This document shows, piece by piece, positions 13,562 through 13,687 of a stretch of DNA of 13,687 nucleotides. Positions within the stretch are counted from its first letter, which is position 1; the number at the start of each line of letters is the position of its first letter. The notes beneath the pieces were generated by a model. That model saw only the letters and a list, made by a program, of their open reading frames with translations, was not told the DNA's origin and ran no database searches. Origin of the DNA: Tannerella sp. (GTDB taxonomy: Bacteria; Bacteroidota; Bacteroidia; Bacteroidales; Tannerellaceae); contig JAITMT010000273.1 in the NCBI GenBank assembly GCA_031277235.1, positions 1 to 13,687 on the forward strand. The letters are read 5' to 3'. A program made the position numbers and the translations under genes.

Positions 13562-13687
13562 ACTGTTACGAAAATTCAAGGTTTTTGTCATCAAAAAAAT
13601 AATTGTATGAAACCGGATAAGAAATGAATTGGTTCCTAAACGTTTTAAAGCATTACGCCGATTTTAACGGGCGGGCACGAAGGAAGG
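13562..13687. other. Downstream flank without a recognisable gene
   Basis: The last 126 bases hold no frame I can support; the ATG at 13606 stops after six codons. No hairpin with a U-run is evident after the fucosidase stop. The next gene presumably lies outside the window. Confidence 0.5.

Noticed and set aside
1..13687. CRISPR array, tRNA or rRNA genes
   Set aside because: No regularly spaced direct repeats with unique spacers, and no cloverleaf or rRNA-like sequence, were found by reading both strands. The only tandem repeats are the heptamers and the 21-bp coding units.

Overview
The window looks like chromosome from a member of the Bacteroidales (Bacteroidota). Four signs point there: the GH97/GH29 carbohydrate-active enzymes, a meso-diaminopimelate dehydrogenase lysine branch, a DUF5128-type 6-bladed beta-propeller protein, and several promoters of the Bacteroidota form TTTG-N18-20-TAnnTTTG (seen before higB, trpS, the second fucosidase and the IS-adjacent gene). 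Genus cannot be fixed from the sequence alone.

Layout. Positions 1-1961 (+) hold the 3' end of a GH97 glycosidase gene and, overlapping it by ATGA, a complete secreted GH29 alpha-L-fucosidase. Next is a collapsed IS1634-type insertion sequence (1978-2921) with perfect 14-bp terminal inverted repeats but an internally deleted, frameshifted transposase. From there to about 6400 the DNA is visibly more AT-rich and accessory in content: a secreted beta-propeller protein, a gene-poor stretch with a truncated ORF, a HigB-HigA toxin-antitoxin pair (+), and on the opposite strand a second antitoxin-toxin pair followed by a small secreted repeat protein.

Positions 6399-12016 are an all-minus-strand block of housekeeping genes. 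In transcription order they are trpS, a cysteine-rich lipoprotein with an ABM-type domain, ddh (meso-DAP dehydrogenase), lgt (lipoprotein diacylglyceryl transferase), a strong hairpin/U-run, nagB (glucosamine-6-phosphate deaminase) and a hexokinase-family sugar kinase. A divergent promoter region (11990-12163) then separates trpS from a second, distantly related secreted GH29 fucosidase (12164-13561, +).

Functional reading. The GH97 and GH29 enzymes would trim alpha-linked glucose/galactose and fucose from glycans outside the cytoplasm. NagB and the hexokinase would feed amino sugars and hexoses into glycolysis. The less ordinary items are the cysteine-pair heptad lipoprotein, the double toxin-antitoxin cluster with a possible fossil of a third toxin, the small secreted repeat protein lying in a TA operon, and the dead IS whose end appears to supply half of a promoter. 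No clearly new multi-gene defence or mobile system could be demonstrated.
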